A DNA stretch of 26,485 nucleotides from a virus. The position numbers and the translations under genes are program-made. Positions 8,060 through 16,740 of the stretch are shown piece by piece; position 1 is the stretch's first letter; each line of letters starts with the position of its first letter. The notes under the pieces are model-generated. The model saw only the letters and a list, made by a program, of their open reading frames with translations. It was not told the DNA's origin and ran no database searches. The stretch spans positions 1 to 26,485 of the IMG/VR virus record IMGVR_UViG_3300025128_000271. One strand, given 5' to 3'.

Positions 8060-9571
8060 ATGGCAAACGGCCCTAGAAGTATATACAGTAGAAGACAGCG
8101 ATTAGGCCCTGCAAGTTACGAAACTCCCCTTGCAGACTTTTTAGATAGACTGCCAGATTATTTTGATCAGTATCAAAGAAATAAACTAGCACTTGATAGG
8201 CAAAAACTAGCAGATAAAAGATATGAAGATTCTCAGACGTTAGCAAAAGAACAAAGAGAAAAAGAACAAATACGCTATGATCAAGAACAAAAAAGAAGAG
8301 AAGATGAACTTATAACTAGAGCTGGTTTAGTTGCCGCAAATAAAGGTAATTATGATCTTGCAGAAAATCTTTTTAAGGGTGCTGGTAAAGACGATATAGC
8401 GGCTACATTTTCTCAAATGCGAAAAGATGAGCAAGGAATGGAATCTGGTTTATCTGATATAAAAGATGCCTTCTATGGAAATCAGTCTCCTTATAAGATA
8501 GAAGATATGATTAATAATTACCGTGAAGAATACAATGACAAAATTAAAATTAACGACACAAGAGATCAGGCTCTTACAAATTGGATGCAGTCAAACTCTG
8601 AAAAGGTAGCAAAATACAATAAGGGTTTCCTGCCCTTGAAACAGTGGCCTACATCTGGCCCAGATGGACAAAGAGACTTTGATGAATATGATAGAATTAG
8701 AGACAGTATTGAAGAAGACACTAAAGTTTTAAATAGCGGTCAGTTTTTAATGGGCAAGACAGCCAAGTCGGTAGCCAGAGATATAAAAGCAAAAGAAGGA
8801 GAGCTTAGGAGGCTTGAAGGTAAATACAAGACCGAGACAAGGGAAGAATATAACTACAGAACTAAAGCGATGCCAAAAATGTTTGGTGCTCTTTCTGGCG
8901 TAATACCTAGCATGCCTAATTTAGCATTTGGTCAAGGCACTGATCAGGAGTATACTATTTCCTCTGATGAGTCTTTAGCTGATATGGATGTAAATGATGC
9001 GATTGGTCAAAAGCTAACAGCTTTGCAAGAACCGATTGGCCCACAGCCAGATAGTTCAATAGTAAAAAGCACAACTCCTATACAAGATATACTAAATATG
9101 CCTAGTGCACAGGCTCAACCTCAGACAACAGAACAAGACACTACCGAACCTGCTAATTTGCAACTTGGTAAAACTATTAGTGCACAGCCAACAGCTAACT
9201 TTGATGTAAAGGACATATCTGAAGTTAAGGATAACATGTTAAAAAATCCTCAAACAGCTCGCAAATACGCTAAAGATATTAAGAAATTACAAAATTTATC
9301 TAGTAGATTATTAGATGTTCAGAATATACCAAACGAAAAAGGCAGAGATTTTACTAGAAAAAAACTTAACAAAGAAATTGAAAAAATATCTAATGATATT
9401 AAAAAAGAATATGGAGACTTTATTGATCCAAATACAGGTGATTTTAGTAGTGACGAATTTAGTAATGATTTTTTCTCTGTATTAAGTTTGTATAGTGATG
9501 TCCCTCAAGATCAATTAAAACAATTATTCAAAGGTTTTTCTACAGCAAAGCCAGTACAACAAGCAATATAA
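8060..9571 (+). CDS. Coiled-coil internal virion protein (putative)
   Basis: 503 aa, starting 13 bp after the previous stop with GAGG upstream. The first 100 residues are strongly charged and helical (RNKLALDRQKLADKRYEDSQ), a likely coiled coil. The middle is Pro/Gln/Thr-rich and low-complexity (about residues 320-385), and the C-terminus is helical again. The architecture resembles ejection or core proteins of podoviruses. The gene ends in TAA at 9569-9571, in the same frame as the next gene, with only three bases between. Confidence 0.55.
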   Translation: MANGPRSIYSRRQRLGPASYETPLADFLDRLPDYFDQYQRNKLALDRQKLADKRYEDSQTLAKEQREKEQIRYDQEQKRREDELITRAGLVAANKGNYDLAENLFKGAGKDDIAATFSQMRKDEQGMESGLSDIKDAFYGNQSPYKIEDMINNYREEYNDKIKINDTRDQALTNWMQSNSEKVAKYNKGFLPLKQWPTSGPDGQRDFDEYDRIRDSIEEDTKVLNSGQFLMGKTAKSVARDIKAKEGELRRLEGKYKTETREEYNYRTKAMPKMFGALSGVIPSMPNLAFGQGTDQEYTISSDESLADMDVNDAIGQKLTALQEPIGPQPDSSIVKSTTPIQDILNMPSAQAQPQTTEQDTTEPANLQLGKTISAQPTANFDVKDISEVKDNMLKNPQTARKYAKDIKKLQNLSSRLLDVQNIPNEKGRDFTRKKLNKEIEKISNDIKKEYGDFIDPNTGDFSSDEFSNDFFSVLSLYSDVPQDQLKQLFKGFSTAKPVQQAI

Positions 9572-9574
9572 AGC

Positions 9575-12500
9575 ATGCCAACAAACCCAGATTCATATAG
9601 GTCTTTTTCGGATGCTCTAGGTCTGGCTTACAATAATCCAGACAAGGTAAACAGTAAAACGTTAAACAACCTATACGATACATCGGATTATTTAGAAGCA
9701 GATGCAAATCCTAAAACCGATCAGTATAGCTATGCTGATTTTCTAGTAGAAAGAAGTACAGAACTTCAAAAAGTTAAAACATCATCTGAAGATGAATCTT
9801 TGTATGGTTTTATACCCGGAGGGTGGCTACCAGATTGGGTTAAGGACGGATACAATAGGAGCATAACGGGTTTGTCTGAACAGATAATATCTGGAGAAAA
9901 AAGATTTGAGCTAGGGGATTACAAACCAGAAACTTTACAAGATATAGGGGCTACTGTAATATCTTTTATACAGCCACTAGACTTTGCAACGATGGCGGCT
10001 GGTGGTGGTATTGGAGGATTCGCCGCTAAACAAGCATTAAAATCTGGTGCAAAAGAAGCTCTAAAAAAAGGACTGTCAAAAACAGCTACTAATAAGATAG
10101 TAACTAATAAATTAGATGATCTTGCAGTAAAAGAAATATTGGGCAATGCTCCAAATAAAGCAATACAATTAATGGTAAATGGTGGAGTTGCACCTACGGT
10201 AGCGAAGAAAGCTGTAGAGCAGGCCGCTCCTAGAGTAGTTCATAAAGCCTTAATTGAAGGTGCGGCTGGAGCAACAGGATTAGGATTTTATCAGGGCTTA
10301 GCCACAGGGCAAATGACAAAGATAGAAAGCGGTGATTTTGATGAGGCTATGGCTTTAAAAGAAGGGATTAAAGGTAGTGCTTTAGGTGCTGTAACAGCAG
10401 GGACTGGGCCGATTGTTAGGTCTGCTTTGAAAAGGTTAAATCCTGCAACTCAAACCCTTGCCGTAAAAGCTGTAGAGACTGCTGAGTTTGGTACCCTTGC
10501 TCCGATTCTTAGTGGAGAAGATATAAATGTAGAGGGGTATATACATGCGGCGGGTGTTATAGGTGGCTTAACGGCACAGAAAGCGGCGTTAAGGTATGCT
10601 AAAAAAGGTATAGATGCTGTAAAGTCTAAGCAGTACGAAAACGCAATGGATGCTGAAACTACAGCAAGATACGTAATGGAGGAGACCAGTAAAGACGTTC
10701 AAAAGAAAAGTGTTCGTAATATGATAGAAACTAATGAAGTTTTTACGGATAGAAATGGAACAGAATTTGATCGTTTACGTTTTAACGATAAGCAAAAAAC
10801 GGTTCAGTTGCGAAACAAGCAGACTCAGAAAGTAGATAAAATTAATTACGATCAATTTGACCAATTATTATTTAGAAGAAAAAGCAAAGCTAGAACAGAA
10901 AAAGGTCTCGCTACATACAGAAATAATCAAATAAAAAACCTTACAAAAGAATTAAAATTAGATACTAAAAAATTTAATGAGCATATAGATGCATCAAGAC
11001 TAAAGCCACCAGCAGAAGGTGTAAAAAATAAATACTCCTTAAACTCTTTAAGTGGCGTAGAAAGGTTTAAGCTGTTAAATGAGCTTAGGCATGAGAAGAG
11101 AGTTCTTGATTTAGGTAAGCAGTTAACGGAAGCAGGTTGGGAGGGTAGTTTACTACCAAAGAAAAGATTTTTTGATGATCTGTTTCCCACTCTTCCTAAG
11201 TTTTACAGGCAAACAAAAAATAGAGGAACAACACAATTAGAAACATTGTCATTTAGAGACTTTGATCGCTTTAACATTAGAGAGCTAACATTGACTGGTG
11301 ACTTTATACAGCAGTTTAGAAGTGCAGGTGTATTTAAAGGCGGTTTATTTAAAAGAAAAAAGTTATTAGAATACAATCAATCTTTAGCTGACAAGCTTGA
11401 AGACCCTAGATACGCCATTGCAAATAATAAAAACTTACCAGACTTTCAAAAAGTACAAGAGATTAGAAAAACATTTGATGGTATATGGGAGTTGGCTAAT
11501 AAGGCGGGTATTGACCTAGGGCCTAAAGAACAATTTTATTTTCCTAGAATGATAAAGCCTGAGTTTTTAGGAATATTTAATAAAGACATAGCAAATATAG
11601 CAAAGAACAATGCAGAGTTAGCATTTGATAGTAAGCTAGCAAATAATAAAAACTTTCAAGACTTGCTAAAGTCTTACATAGACACAAAACAGTTTGATCC
11701 TGCTACTATTAATGTACTGCAAAAAATGGGTGGAGTTGTCCCGCCAGAAACGTCAGTATCTTCTGCTTCAATACCTGTAATTGGCAAAACAAGAGCAAAG
11801 CAAGCTGAGATAAATAGAAAAATGGCTCAAGCTTTTTATGAATTAAATCGTGCAGTTACGGTTCAGTTTGCTAACACAGCAAAGAACTTAGAAGTTGCTA
11901 GAAAAGGGGTTGACATACCAAAAGAATTTATGGAGAGAGATGTCAGATTAGTTCTTTCAAGATACTCAAAACAAGTGGCAAACAGAATATCTTTTGTAGA
12001 AACCTTTGGCAAGAAGGGCGAGGTTATTACTAGCAGAATCAATGCACTTCATAAGTCTTCTAAGGATGCTTTAAAAGCAGGCGATTTAAAACTTTCAAAA
12101 CAGTTTAGCGAATCAAGTAGATTGTTAAAACAGTTATTTTCTGCTTCCACAAATAAAATTGAGATTGATCCATCGTATAACTGGAAGACACCAACTGCAA
12201 GAAAGTTTTGGGGAGACATTGTTGATTTCCAAATAGGTACAAAAATTGGTTTAGGTTTTGCTACAATACCAAACATAACACAGACCTTTATATCTACCGC
12301 AATACGAACAGGGTATAGGCCTTTGATAAGGTCAATGTATAATTTATCTGTAAATCCTGTAGTAGATTCTAAAACTGGATTAAGATACAGGGATGCAATT
12401 AGGAAGTCTGGTGTTTCTAATTTATCTGTATTTCAAATGATATCTAATTTAGAGCCTTCCGATAGGTTCATGGGAAAGTTTGCTGAATTAACAACAAGCG

Positions 12501-13609
12501 TTTCAGGTTTTCAAAAGGTAAATGAATTTAACCAAATAGTTTCTGCGGCCGCAGGTAGGGAATGGATACTGGCACTTAGGAAAACAGCTAATGGTAAAAG
12601 TGCGTTGTTAGATACTGGAGTAAAACTACCTCAGTTATTAGGTGGTGCTAGGATAAACAGAAGACAGTGGGCAATTAAGACTTTAAACGAATTAGGCTTT
12701 ACTGATCATACAAAAACTCCTACGCAAAGACAGTTATATGAAGCTATGTATAAGTTTTCAAGAGACAGTCAATTACAAAGAAATGTTCTTACAGAGCCTT
12801 TAGTTTCTCTTGATCCTAGATGGAGACCTTTCTTTTTATTTAAAAAGTTTGGTTACAAACAGTTCAACTGGATAAGGGAGCAGTTACAGGCAGAGGTGTC
12901 TCGTGGTAATTTGTTTCCTATGTTAAGACTTGGTGTGGCAGGAATGGCAGGTGGCGAGTTCGTAGGATACGCTAGGGATGCCCTTGCGGAACTGATAGCA
13001 GGTAATGAGGTCTATGATAATAACAGGTATATGTTTCCGTATTTACTAAAAGGAACTAAACTATCAGATGTGGGATCAGATCAATTTGTAGAAATGTCTG
13101 AATTTACCATAGACGATTATGTAGATAGGTTTGCATCTGTTGGTGCATTTGGCGTTATAGGAGATATTGTTGCTAATGAAAATAAAATTAGAGCTATTGA
13201 ATTTGCTTTTAAACCTGCGGTCGTTCAGGACTTTGATAAGATATGGAGTGCTATGACCAGAACAATAGAAGATACAAAGACATACGGATTAGGAACAGCG
13301 AAAAGACTTCCAAAGTATGTGGCTCCTATACTCGGTACAGTTCCTAGAAGATTTACTGAGAGGTTTGAGCCCGTTGGTCAAAGAAATGCTTATGTGTTAA
13401 GAATTAAACAGTTAAGATTGGGAGACATAAAAGACTCTATCATAGAAGGAGACAGCGATAAGGCAACAAGGTTAATACAGGATTACAATAGAACGTATGG
13501 ATCAGAAAATCCTATTTTATATGATGACTATGATGCTGATTCAATTACAGAAAGAATTATAAATAGAATAAAGAAAAGACAAGAAAACGTTAGAAGAATT
13601 AATCCGTAA
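9575..13609 (+). CDS. Very large internal virion / DNA-ejection protein (putative)
   Basis: 1344 aa. The N-terminal region contains an aromatic GFIPGGWLPDWVKDGYN motif (about residue 74) that I associate with large marine phage internal proteins. Gly/Ala-rich hydrophobic segments follow at about 135-160 (FATMAAGGGIGGFAAK) and 230-290, and the rest is long basic helical sequence. This pattern fits a protein that unfolds, crosses the envelope and helps DNA entry, as T7 gp16 does; no sequence match to gp16 or lysozyme motif is evident. There is no Shine-Dalgarno sequence before the ATG, so translation may depend on termination of the upstream gene. The 3' end overlaps a convergent gene by 11 bp. 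Confidence 0.6.
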   Translation: MPTNPDSYRSFSDALGLAYNNPDKVNSKTLNNLYDTSDYLEADANPKTDQYSYADFLVERSTELQKVKTSSEDESLYGFIPGGWLPDWVKDGYNRSITGLSEQIISGEKRFELGDYKPETLQDIGATVISFIQPLDFATMAAGGGIGGFAAKQALKSGAKEALKKGLSKTATNKIVTNKLDDLAVKEILGNAPNKAIQLMVNGGVAPTVAKKAVEQAAPRVVHKALIEGAAGATGLGFYQGLATGQMTKIESGDFDEAMALKEGIKGSALGAVTAGTGPIVRSALKRLNPATQTLAVKAVETAEFGTLAPILSGEDINVEGYIHAAGVIGGLTAQKAALRYAKKGIDAVKSKQYENAMDAETTARYVMEETSKDVQKKSVRNMIETNEVFTDRNGTEFDRLRFNDKQKTVQLRNKQTQKVDKINYDQFDQLLFRRKSKARTEKGLATYRNNQIKNLTKELKLDTKKFNEHIDASRLKPPAEGVKNKYSLNSLSGVERFKLLNELRHEKRVLDLGKQLTEAGWEGSLLPKKRFFDDLFPTLPKFYRQTKNRGTTQLETLSFRDFDRFNIRELTLTGDFIQQFRSAGVFKGGLFKRKKLLEYNQSLADKLEDPRYAIANNKNLPDFQKVQEIRKTFDGIWELANKAGIDLGPKEQFYFPRMIKPEFLGIFNKDIANIAKNNAELAFDSKLANNKNFQDLLKSYIDTKQFDPATINVLQKMGGVVPPETSVSSASIPVIGKTRAKQAEINRKMAQAFYELNRAVTVQFANTAKNLEVARKGVDIPKEFMERDVRLVLSRYSKQVANRISFVETFGKKGEVITSRINALHKSSKDALKAGDLKLSKQFSESSRLLKQLFSASTNKIEIDPSYNWKTPTARKFWGDIVDFQIGTKIGLGFATIPNITQTFISTAIRTGYRPLIRSMYNLSVNPVVDSKTGLRYRDAIRKSGVSNLSVFQMISNLEPSDRFMGKFAELTTSVSGFQKVNEFNQIVSAAAGREWILALRKTANGKSALLDTGVKLPQLLGGARINRRQWAIKTLNELGFTDHTKTPTQRQLYEAMYKFSRDSQLQRNVLTEPLVSLDPRWRPFFLFKKFGYKQFNWIREQLQAEVSRGNLFPMLRLGVAGMAGGEFVGYARDALAELIAGNEVYDNNRYMFPYLLKGTKLSDVGSDQFVEMSEFTIDDYVDRFASVGAFGVIGDIVANENKIRAIEFAFKPAVVQDFDKIWSAMTRTIEDTKTYGLGTAKRLPKYVAPILGTVPRRFTERFEPVGQRNAYVLRIKQLRLGDIKDSIIEGDSDKATRLIQDYNRTYGSENPILYDDYDADSITERIINRIKKRQENVRRINP

Positions 13610-13967
13610 CATATAGTAAAGTTTCTTCTGCATATTCTGGAAACCCATTCTTATTCCAGAACTCGGCTAATTTCTGAAAATACTTATCACCCGTTAATCG
13701 CTTCGCCAGACATTGTTTAATTAAAGATAGTATCTCATTTGCCTGTTCCTGAGGTAATGCATCTTTTACATCCGGCTCCTCTTTTAAATCTCTTTCTTTT
13801 TTTCCGTCATAACGCATTAAAGGTCTTTCTTCTCCGTGTCGTTTACATATCATATATAGCGATCCACCACCAATAGCAGAAACATGAAAATTATTACATC
13901 CTTCTTTGATGCAATGGTATGTAAGAGACTGGTCTCTTCCTGATGAAAAATTATCTAGTATGTCCAT
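13599..13967 (-). CDS. Small zinc-binding-like protein
   Basis: 122 aa, last gene of the leftward operon. C19 and C24, then C41 and H44 (CIKEGC and CKRHGE), could form one zinc site. The C-terminal half is helical and contains EFWNKNGFPEYAEETL. The start has GGAGAC upstream and overlaps the previous stop (TAATG). The 3' end overlaps the rightward 1344-aa gene by 11 bp, so leftward transcription runs directly into the late operon. Function unknown. Confidence 0.7.
   Translation of the reverse strand: MDILDNFSSGRDQSLTYHCIKEGCNNFHVSAIGGGSLYMICKRHGEERPLMRYDGKKERDLKEEPDVKDALPQEQANEILSLIKQCLAKRLTGDKYFQKLAEFWNKNGFPEYAEETLLYVTD
13635..13661. repeat. 8-bp inverted repeat just past the late operon
   Basis: TTCTGGAA at 13635-13642 is mirrored by TTCCAGAA at 13654-13661, with an 11-nt loop. 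It lies 26 bp after the stop of the rightward 1344-aa gene, inside the leftward 122-aa gene. No U-run follows on either strand, so it is a weak candidate for a bidirectional transcription end and may be chance. Confidence 0.3.
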
Positions 13968-14269
13968 TATGCTTGTCTCCTTATTCTCATTGATAAATAC
14001 TCATCTTTCTTTTTCTTTGTATATGTAGACCGCTGACTCTTTGTCATTTTCAACCAACATTCCGGAAGCGAAGAAACTAACGTATCATAACTACTTGCAA
14101 TTCCACAAAACATTTTATTTTTTTTACTGTATTCTTGAGTTTTAGGATCAAATGTAGAAAATCCACAGAAACCACACAGTTTATTTGTTTTAGTACAAAT
14201 TTCAAACATTACTCTTAAAAAACCCCCTCTAATCTCACGATTATGGCTGTAAAATAAATTATTGGACAT
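13967..14269 (-). CDS. Cys-rich small protein, unknown
   Basis: 100 aa from ATG 14269. ATG 14209 (residue 21, MFEICTKTN) may be the true start, since the conserved-looking part begins there. C25, C32, C35 and C55 suggest a zinc site, and FDPKTQEYSKKNKMFCG and LPECWLKMTKSQRSTYTKKK look like a compact conserved phage family. The basic C-terminus could bind nucleic acid. It follows a strong hairpin at 14301-14316 and is coupled to the next gene by TAATG. Confidence 0.65.
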   Translation of the reverse strand: MSNNLFYSHNREIRGGFLRVMFEICTKTNKLCGFCGFSTFDPKTQEYSKKNKMFCGIASSYDTLVSSLPECWLKMTKSQRSTYTKKKKDEYLSMRIRRQA

Positions 14270-14300
14270 AGGTATCGCCTAAAAATAAACTATTTAATAA

Positions 14301-14316
14301 GGGGGCCGTAGCCCCC
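14301..14316 (-). terminator. UNCG-capped GC hairpin, probable terminator or attenuator
   Basis: On the leftward transcript this reads GGGGGC UACG GCCCCC: a perfect 6-bp GC stem closed as C(UACG)G, one of the very stable UNCG tetraloops, followed by a U/A-rich stretch (TTATTAAATAG). It lies between the 69-aa and 100-aa genes. A Rho-independent terminator is the simplest reading; because genes continue downstream it may be partial, or protect mRNA ends. Confidence 0.6.
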
Positions 14317-14332
14317 CTATTATTAACAAGCA

Positions 14333-14542
14333 CTAAAATGGCGTATCTTTTTTGTATTCTTCTTTAAACTGACCAGAAAGATACCTATCTCCCTTATCGG
14401 TTTCGTTAATCCACAAAGAAAAATCTTTCTTTTCTCCATTTACGATACCATTGCCAGTATAGTCAGGCTTTTTATCGCCATCTTTTTTGAACTTGTTTTT
14501 CCACAGCGTAAAGCTGTTTTCTTTTTGTTTGTATTCGGCCAT
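14333..14542 (-). CDS. DUF736-like small phage protein
   Basis: 69 aa with a strong TAGGAGG site before the ATG. The pattern KPDYTGNGIVNGEKKDFSLW, then DRYLSGQF, follows the layout of small DUF736-like proteins (K-PD-x-G ... W ... YLS). Their function is unsettled, but such genes sit beside replication and recombination genes in phages. Here it follows a nuclease-rich operon and is followed by a strong hairpin. The family likeness is from memory. Confidence 0.6.
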   Translation of the reverse strand: MAEYKQKENSFTLWKNKFKKDGDKKPDYTGNGIVNGEKKDFSLWINETDKGDRYLSGQFKEEYKKDTPF

Positions 14543-14565
14543 TGTGCCTCCTAATTATGGGCAAG

Positions 14566-14784
14566 CTAATTCATTACCTTTTTTAGCCAACTCAGATCTG
14601 TTTTTAATTGATCCAATTTCTCGTAATGTTCAGCCTGCCCTGTTTCGTTATTAAGTCTTGACTCTAATTGATTTAATCTTCTATGACATGATCCGTTTTT
14701 ACGAATACGCCCTTTCTCCAAAAGTTGTCTATAAAAAGAGACCAATCCCTTAGGGCCTAATCTCTTGGGATTGTATTTACTCAT
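14566..14784 (-). CDS. Small basic helical protein, unknown
   Basis: 72 aa, basic. Conserved-looking N-terminus (YNPKRLGPKGLVSFYRQLLE) and a C-terminal helix of charged residues. AAGGAATTAGCAA precedes the ATG, which overlaps the end of the resolvase-like gene by 8 bp. No known domain; the basic charge and neighbours are compatible with a DNA-linked role. Confidence 0.65.
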   Translation of the reverse strand: MSKYNPKRLGPKGLVSFYRQLLEKGRIRKNGSCHRRLNQLESRLNNETGQAEHYEKLDQLKTDLSWLKKVMN

Positions 14785-15124
14785 TTGCTAATTCCTTCAT
14801 TATGGTTAATAGTTCAATAAAAAATTTATAATCTAAAACAATATACGGTTTACCACGATCCTCACGAACAACAACTCCCTCTTCTTGCTTCTCTGGTTTA
14901 AGCCACTTAGCAATCTGTCTTCTCCTTTTGCAACCGTAGTAATGTCCTTCAATTTCAATGTCTCCTTGTTCATGCTGTGCTCCGCCCCTATCTCTATTAT
15001 ATGCTTCAAGTCCTAATTCCTTTGCCATCCGAACGGCTTGTCTTTGTAATTCAGCACCTCGTTGCCTAGCTCTTTTTCCTGTTTTAATATTTTTTGGATT
15101 TTTCATTTGCTGTTTATTGCTCAT
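14777..15124 (-). CDS. PD-(D/E)XK / Holliday-junction-resolvase-like protein
   Basis: 115 aa from ATG 15124, chosen over GTG 15133 because AGGG lies about 10 bp upstream. The order of motifs is that of small resolvase-like nucleases: RQRG-E25 helix, NRDRGGAQHEQGD55I, then YYGC65K66RR, and a C-terminal KPYIVLDYKFFIELL strand-helix. The usual Glu of the (D/E)XK triad is Gly64 here (GCK instead of ECK), so catalysis may use another acidic residue (E57/E59) or be lost. Likely acts on branched DNA during replication or packaging; it lies with two other nuclease genes. Confidence 0.6.
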   Translation of the reverse strand: MSNKQQMKNPKNIKTGKRARQRGAELQRQAVRMAKELGLEAYNRDRGGAQHEQGDIEIEGHYYGCKRRRQIAKWLKPEKQEEGVVVREDRGKPYIVLDYKFFIELLTIMKELANE

Positions 15125-15371
15125 TGGGAACACCCTGCATTACGGAACTTTCTAAGATAACTTCCTTTTCTTTTCTTTTATCTATCATTGCATTGTTTTC
15201 TTTGTCTAACATTTGTTCTTTAATTCTCTGCATGTCTTTTAATAAGTTAAGATACGGGCCTCGGTAATTTGTTAAGTTGTTACCTTGTAATGCAATTTTC
15301 AATGCGTTTATATGAACCTCAACTTCCTGCTTTGAATATTTAATTAGGGCTGTGCAAACATATTCTTTCAT
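15114..15371 (-). CDS. Small helical protein, unknown
   Basis: 85 aa. N-terminal CTALIKYSKQEVEVHINALK and a charged helical C-terminus. Its ATG overlaps the upstream gene's TGA (ATGA) and its tail overlaps the next start. It has no recognised motif; a coiled-coil adaptor in the nuclease operon is possible. Confidence 0.6.
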   Translation of the reverse strand: MKEYVCTALIKYSKQEVEVHINALKIALQGNNLTNYRGPYLNLLKDMQRIKEQMLDKENNAMIDKRKEKEVILESSVMQGVPNEQ

Positions 15372-15850
15372 AATAACTCGTTTCCTTTTTTAAATGGGAG
15401 ATAGGCATTTGTTCTAATAATACTACCACCATTTATTGTTTTTTGCGTTCTTGTATTTTTAACATCAAAGTCAAATAAAAAATTTCCATGCTTATCTGTT
15501 ATTTTCCAATACATAATAATCTTGTCTTTAATCAAGTAAAGAAATCCAAAGAAAGGAACTCGCAACATCTCTGAAAGTCGCTTTCCATCCATAACCTTAT
15601 CTAAGGTAATTAACCACGATCCAAAATTTATTAGTTGCATCAAACTTAAATTTCTACATTTAGACTCGAAAACTCCAGACAGTTGATTTTCTTTTATAAT
15701 CATCCCGTCTACCTTTGCATCCATATCTTTATCGGTTTCTACAATAAAAGAATTTTCCTTATGTTTATTGCATATATGTTGTCGAATTACATCAAGCATT
15801 TCTCTTTCATACTCTAGTGACCTCTGTCCTTTTTTTGTTAATATATCCAT
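15368..15850 (-). CDS. PD-(D/E)XK-type nuclease
   Basis: 160 aa. Residues D48 (KVDGMII) and E62-S-K64 (GVFESKCRN) form a clear D...ExK pair on predicted beta strands, the active-site signature of the PD-(D/E)XK fold. An N-terminal helix (YEREMLDVIRQHI) with an acidic residue precedes it, as in the fold. Probably a phage endonuclease or recombination nuclease. The start is coupled by TAATG to the upstream gene and has no Shine-Dalgarno sequence of its own. Substrate unknown. Confidence 0.6.
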   Translation of the reverse strand: MDILTKKGQRSLEYEREMLDVIRQHICNKHKENSFIVETDKDMDAKVDGMIIKENQLSGVFESKCRNLSLMQLINFGSWLITLDKVMDGKRLSEMLRVPFFGFLYLIKDKIIMYWKITDKHGNFLFDFDVKNTRTQKTINGGSIIRTNAYLPFKKGNELL

Positions 15851-16323
15851 TAAAAAGGAACAGGAGATTCTTTTATTAATTGAATAACTCTTGCAACTGG
15901 GTAATGAACCTCAGAGTCTAAATCATTTACAAATTTCTTCTTAGATACGTCTATTAATACCTTGTACTTTATAATGTTACTGATGTGAAGGAAGGGCAGT
16001 TGACCACCCTTCCCACCATCTTTTAATAAACGCATAATAGATAAAAACTTAGCATACCCCCAGTTTTTTTGCTGTTGATATACAAAACCCTCAACCTTCT
16101 TATATCTGAATATACCATTATCCCTAACAAAAGAATCTGGGTAGTCAGAATGTTCGTCTTTATCTATTTGATACTCCGGTTTAAAAACATCTGCAATATA
16201 CTTACCAAAGCGGACATTTTTACTAATCTCCATATCCACTACAGTTGCAGTATATCTCCCTGCTGATATTGATTTCTCAAACTCTAACGGGTCTCCAGAA
16301 TAATATGCATCACCAACTTCCAT
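15850..16323 (-). CDS. Possible ssDNA-binding / recombination-associated protein
   Basis: 157 aa. An early beta-rich segment (AGRYTATVVDMEISKNVRFG, then DVFKPEYQI), an aromatic-basic middle (VYQQQKNWGYAKFL) and a Pro-containing end recall DUF669-like phage ssDNA-binding proteins found next to Cas4-like exonucleases. No signature motif proves it. It lies six bases after the preceding gene and is coupled by TAATG to a nuclease gene, which supports a recombination role. Confidence 0.45.
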   Translation of the reverse strand: MEVGDAYYSGDPLEFEKSISAGRYTATVVDMEISKNVRFGKYIADVFKPEYQIDKDEHSDYPDSFVRDNGIFRYKKVEGFVYQQQKNWGYAKFLSIMRLLKDGGKGGQLPFLHISNIIKYKVLIDVSKKKFVNDLDSEVHYPVARVIQLIKESPVPF

Positions 16324-16329
16324 ACCTTA

Positions 16330-16740
16330 TTACTTCATCTCCTCAATCTTATCAAGACAGGCTTGTAAATTGTCTAAAGTAATGTTGTTATTTTTTAACT
16401 GATACAAGACTTTATTTTTCTCTTTGGCTTTTAAACCATCAACCGCATTGAGGATTTGTTCTCCAATGTATTGCTCACTTGTTTGTTCAACAACTGTGCC
16501 ATTAAATGTGTCCTTAACCTTTTCTTGAAGGTCTGTATCTGTCAGGATTTTATTCTCTTCATCTTTATCAAGCATTTCTTTGATACCGTGATATCCATGT
16601 ATGATAAACTGTACCCACTTCTCCATTGTTTTCATATTGTCTGATGTGAGGCCTTGTCCCTGTTCTATGAAGGCTACTGCGACACCATGTCGTATCTTGC
16701 CTTCTGTTATTTTATCCCAATCGGGTTGTTTGTCGCTCAT
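16330..16740 (-). CDS. Conserved phage protein next to exonuclease, unknown
   Basis: 136 aa from ATG 16740, chosen because it overlaps the upstream stop (TATGA) and has GGAG about 8 bp upstream; the longer reading frame would extend into the nuclease gene. The N-terminus PDWDKITEGKIRHGVAVAFIE resembles a phage family that accompanies recombination exonucleases. The rest is acidic and helical. A recombination cofactor is a guess from context. Confidence 0.65.
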   Translation of the reverse strand: MSDKQPDWDKITEGKIRHGVAVAFIEQGQGLTSDNMKTMEKWVQFIIHGYHGIKEMLDKDEENKILTDTDLQEKVKDTFNGTVVEQTSEQYIGEQILNAVDGLKAKEKNKVLYQLKNNNITLDNLQACLDKIEEMK

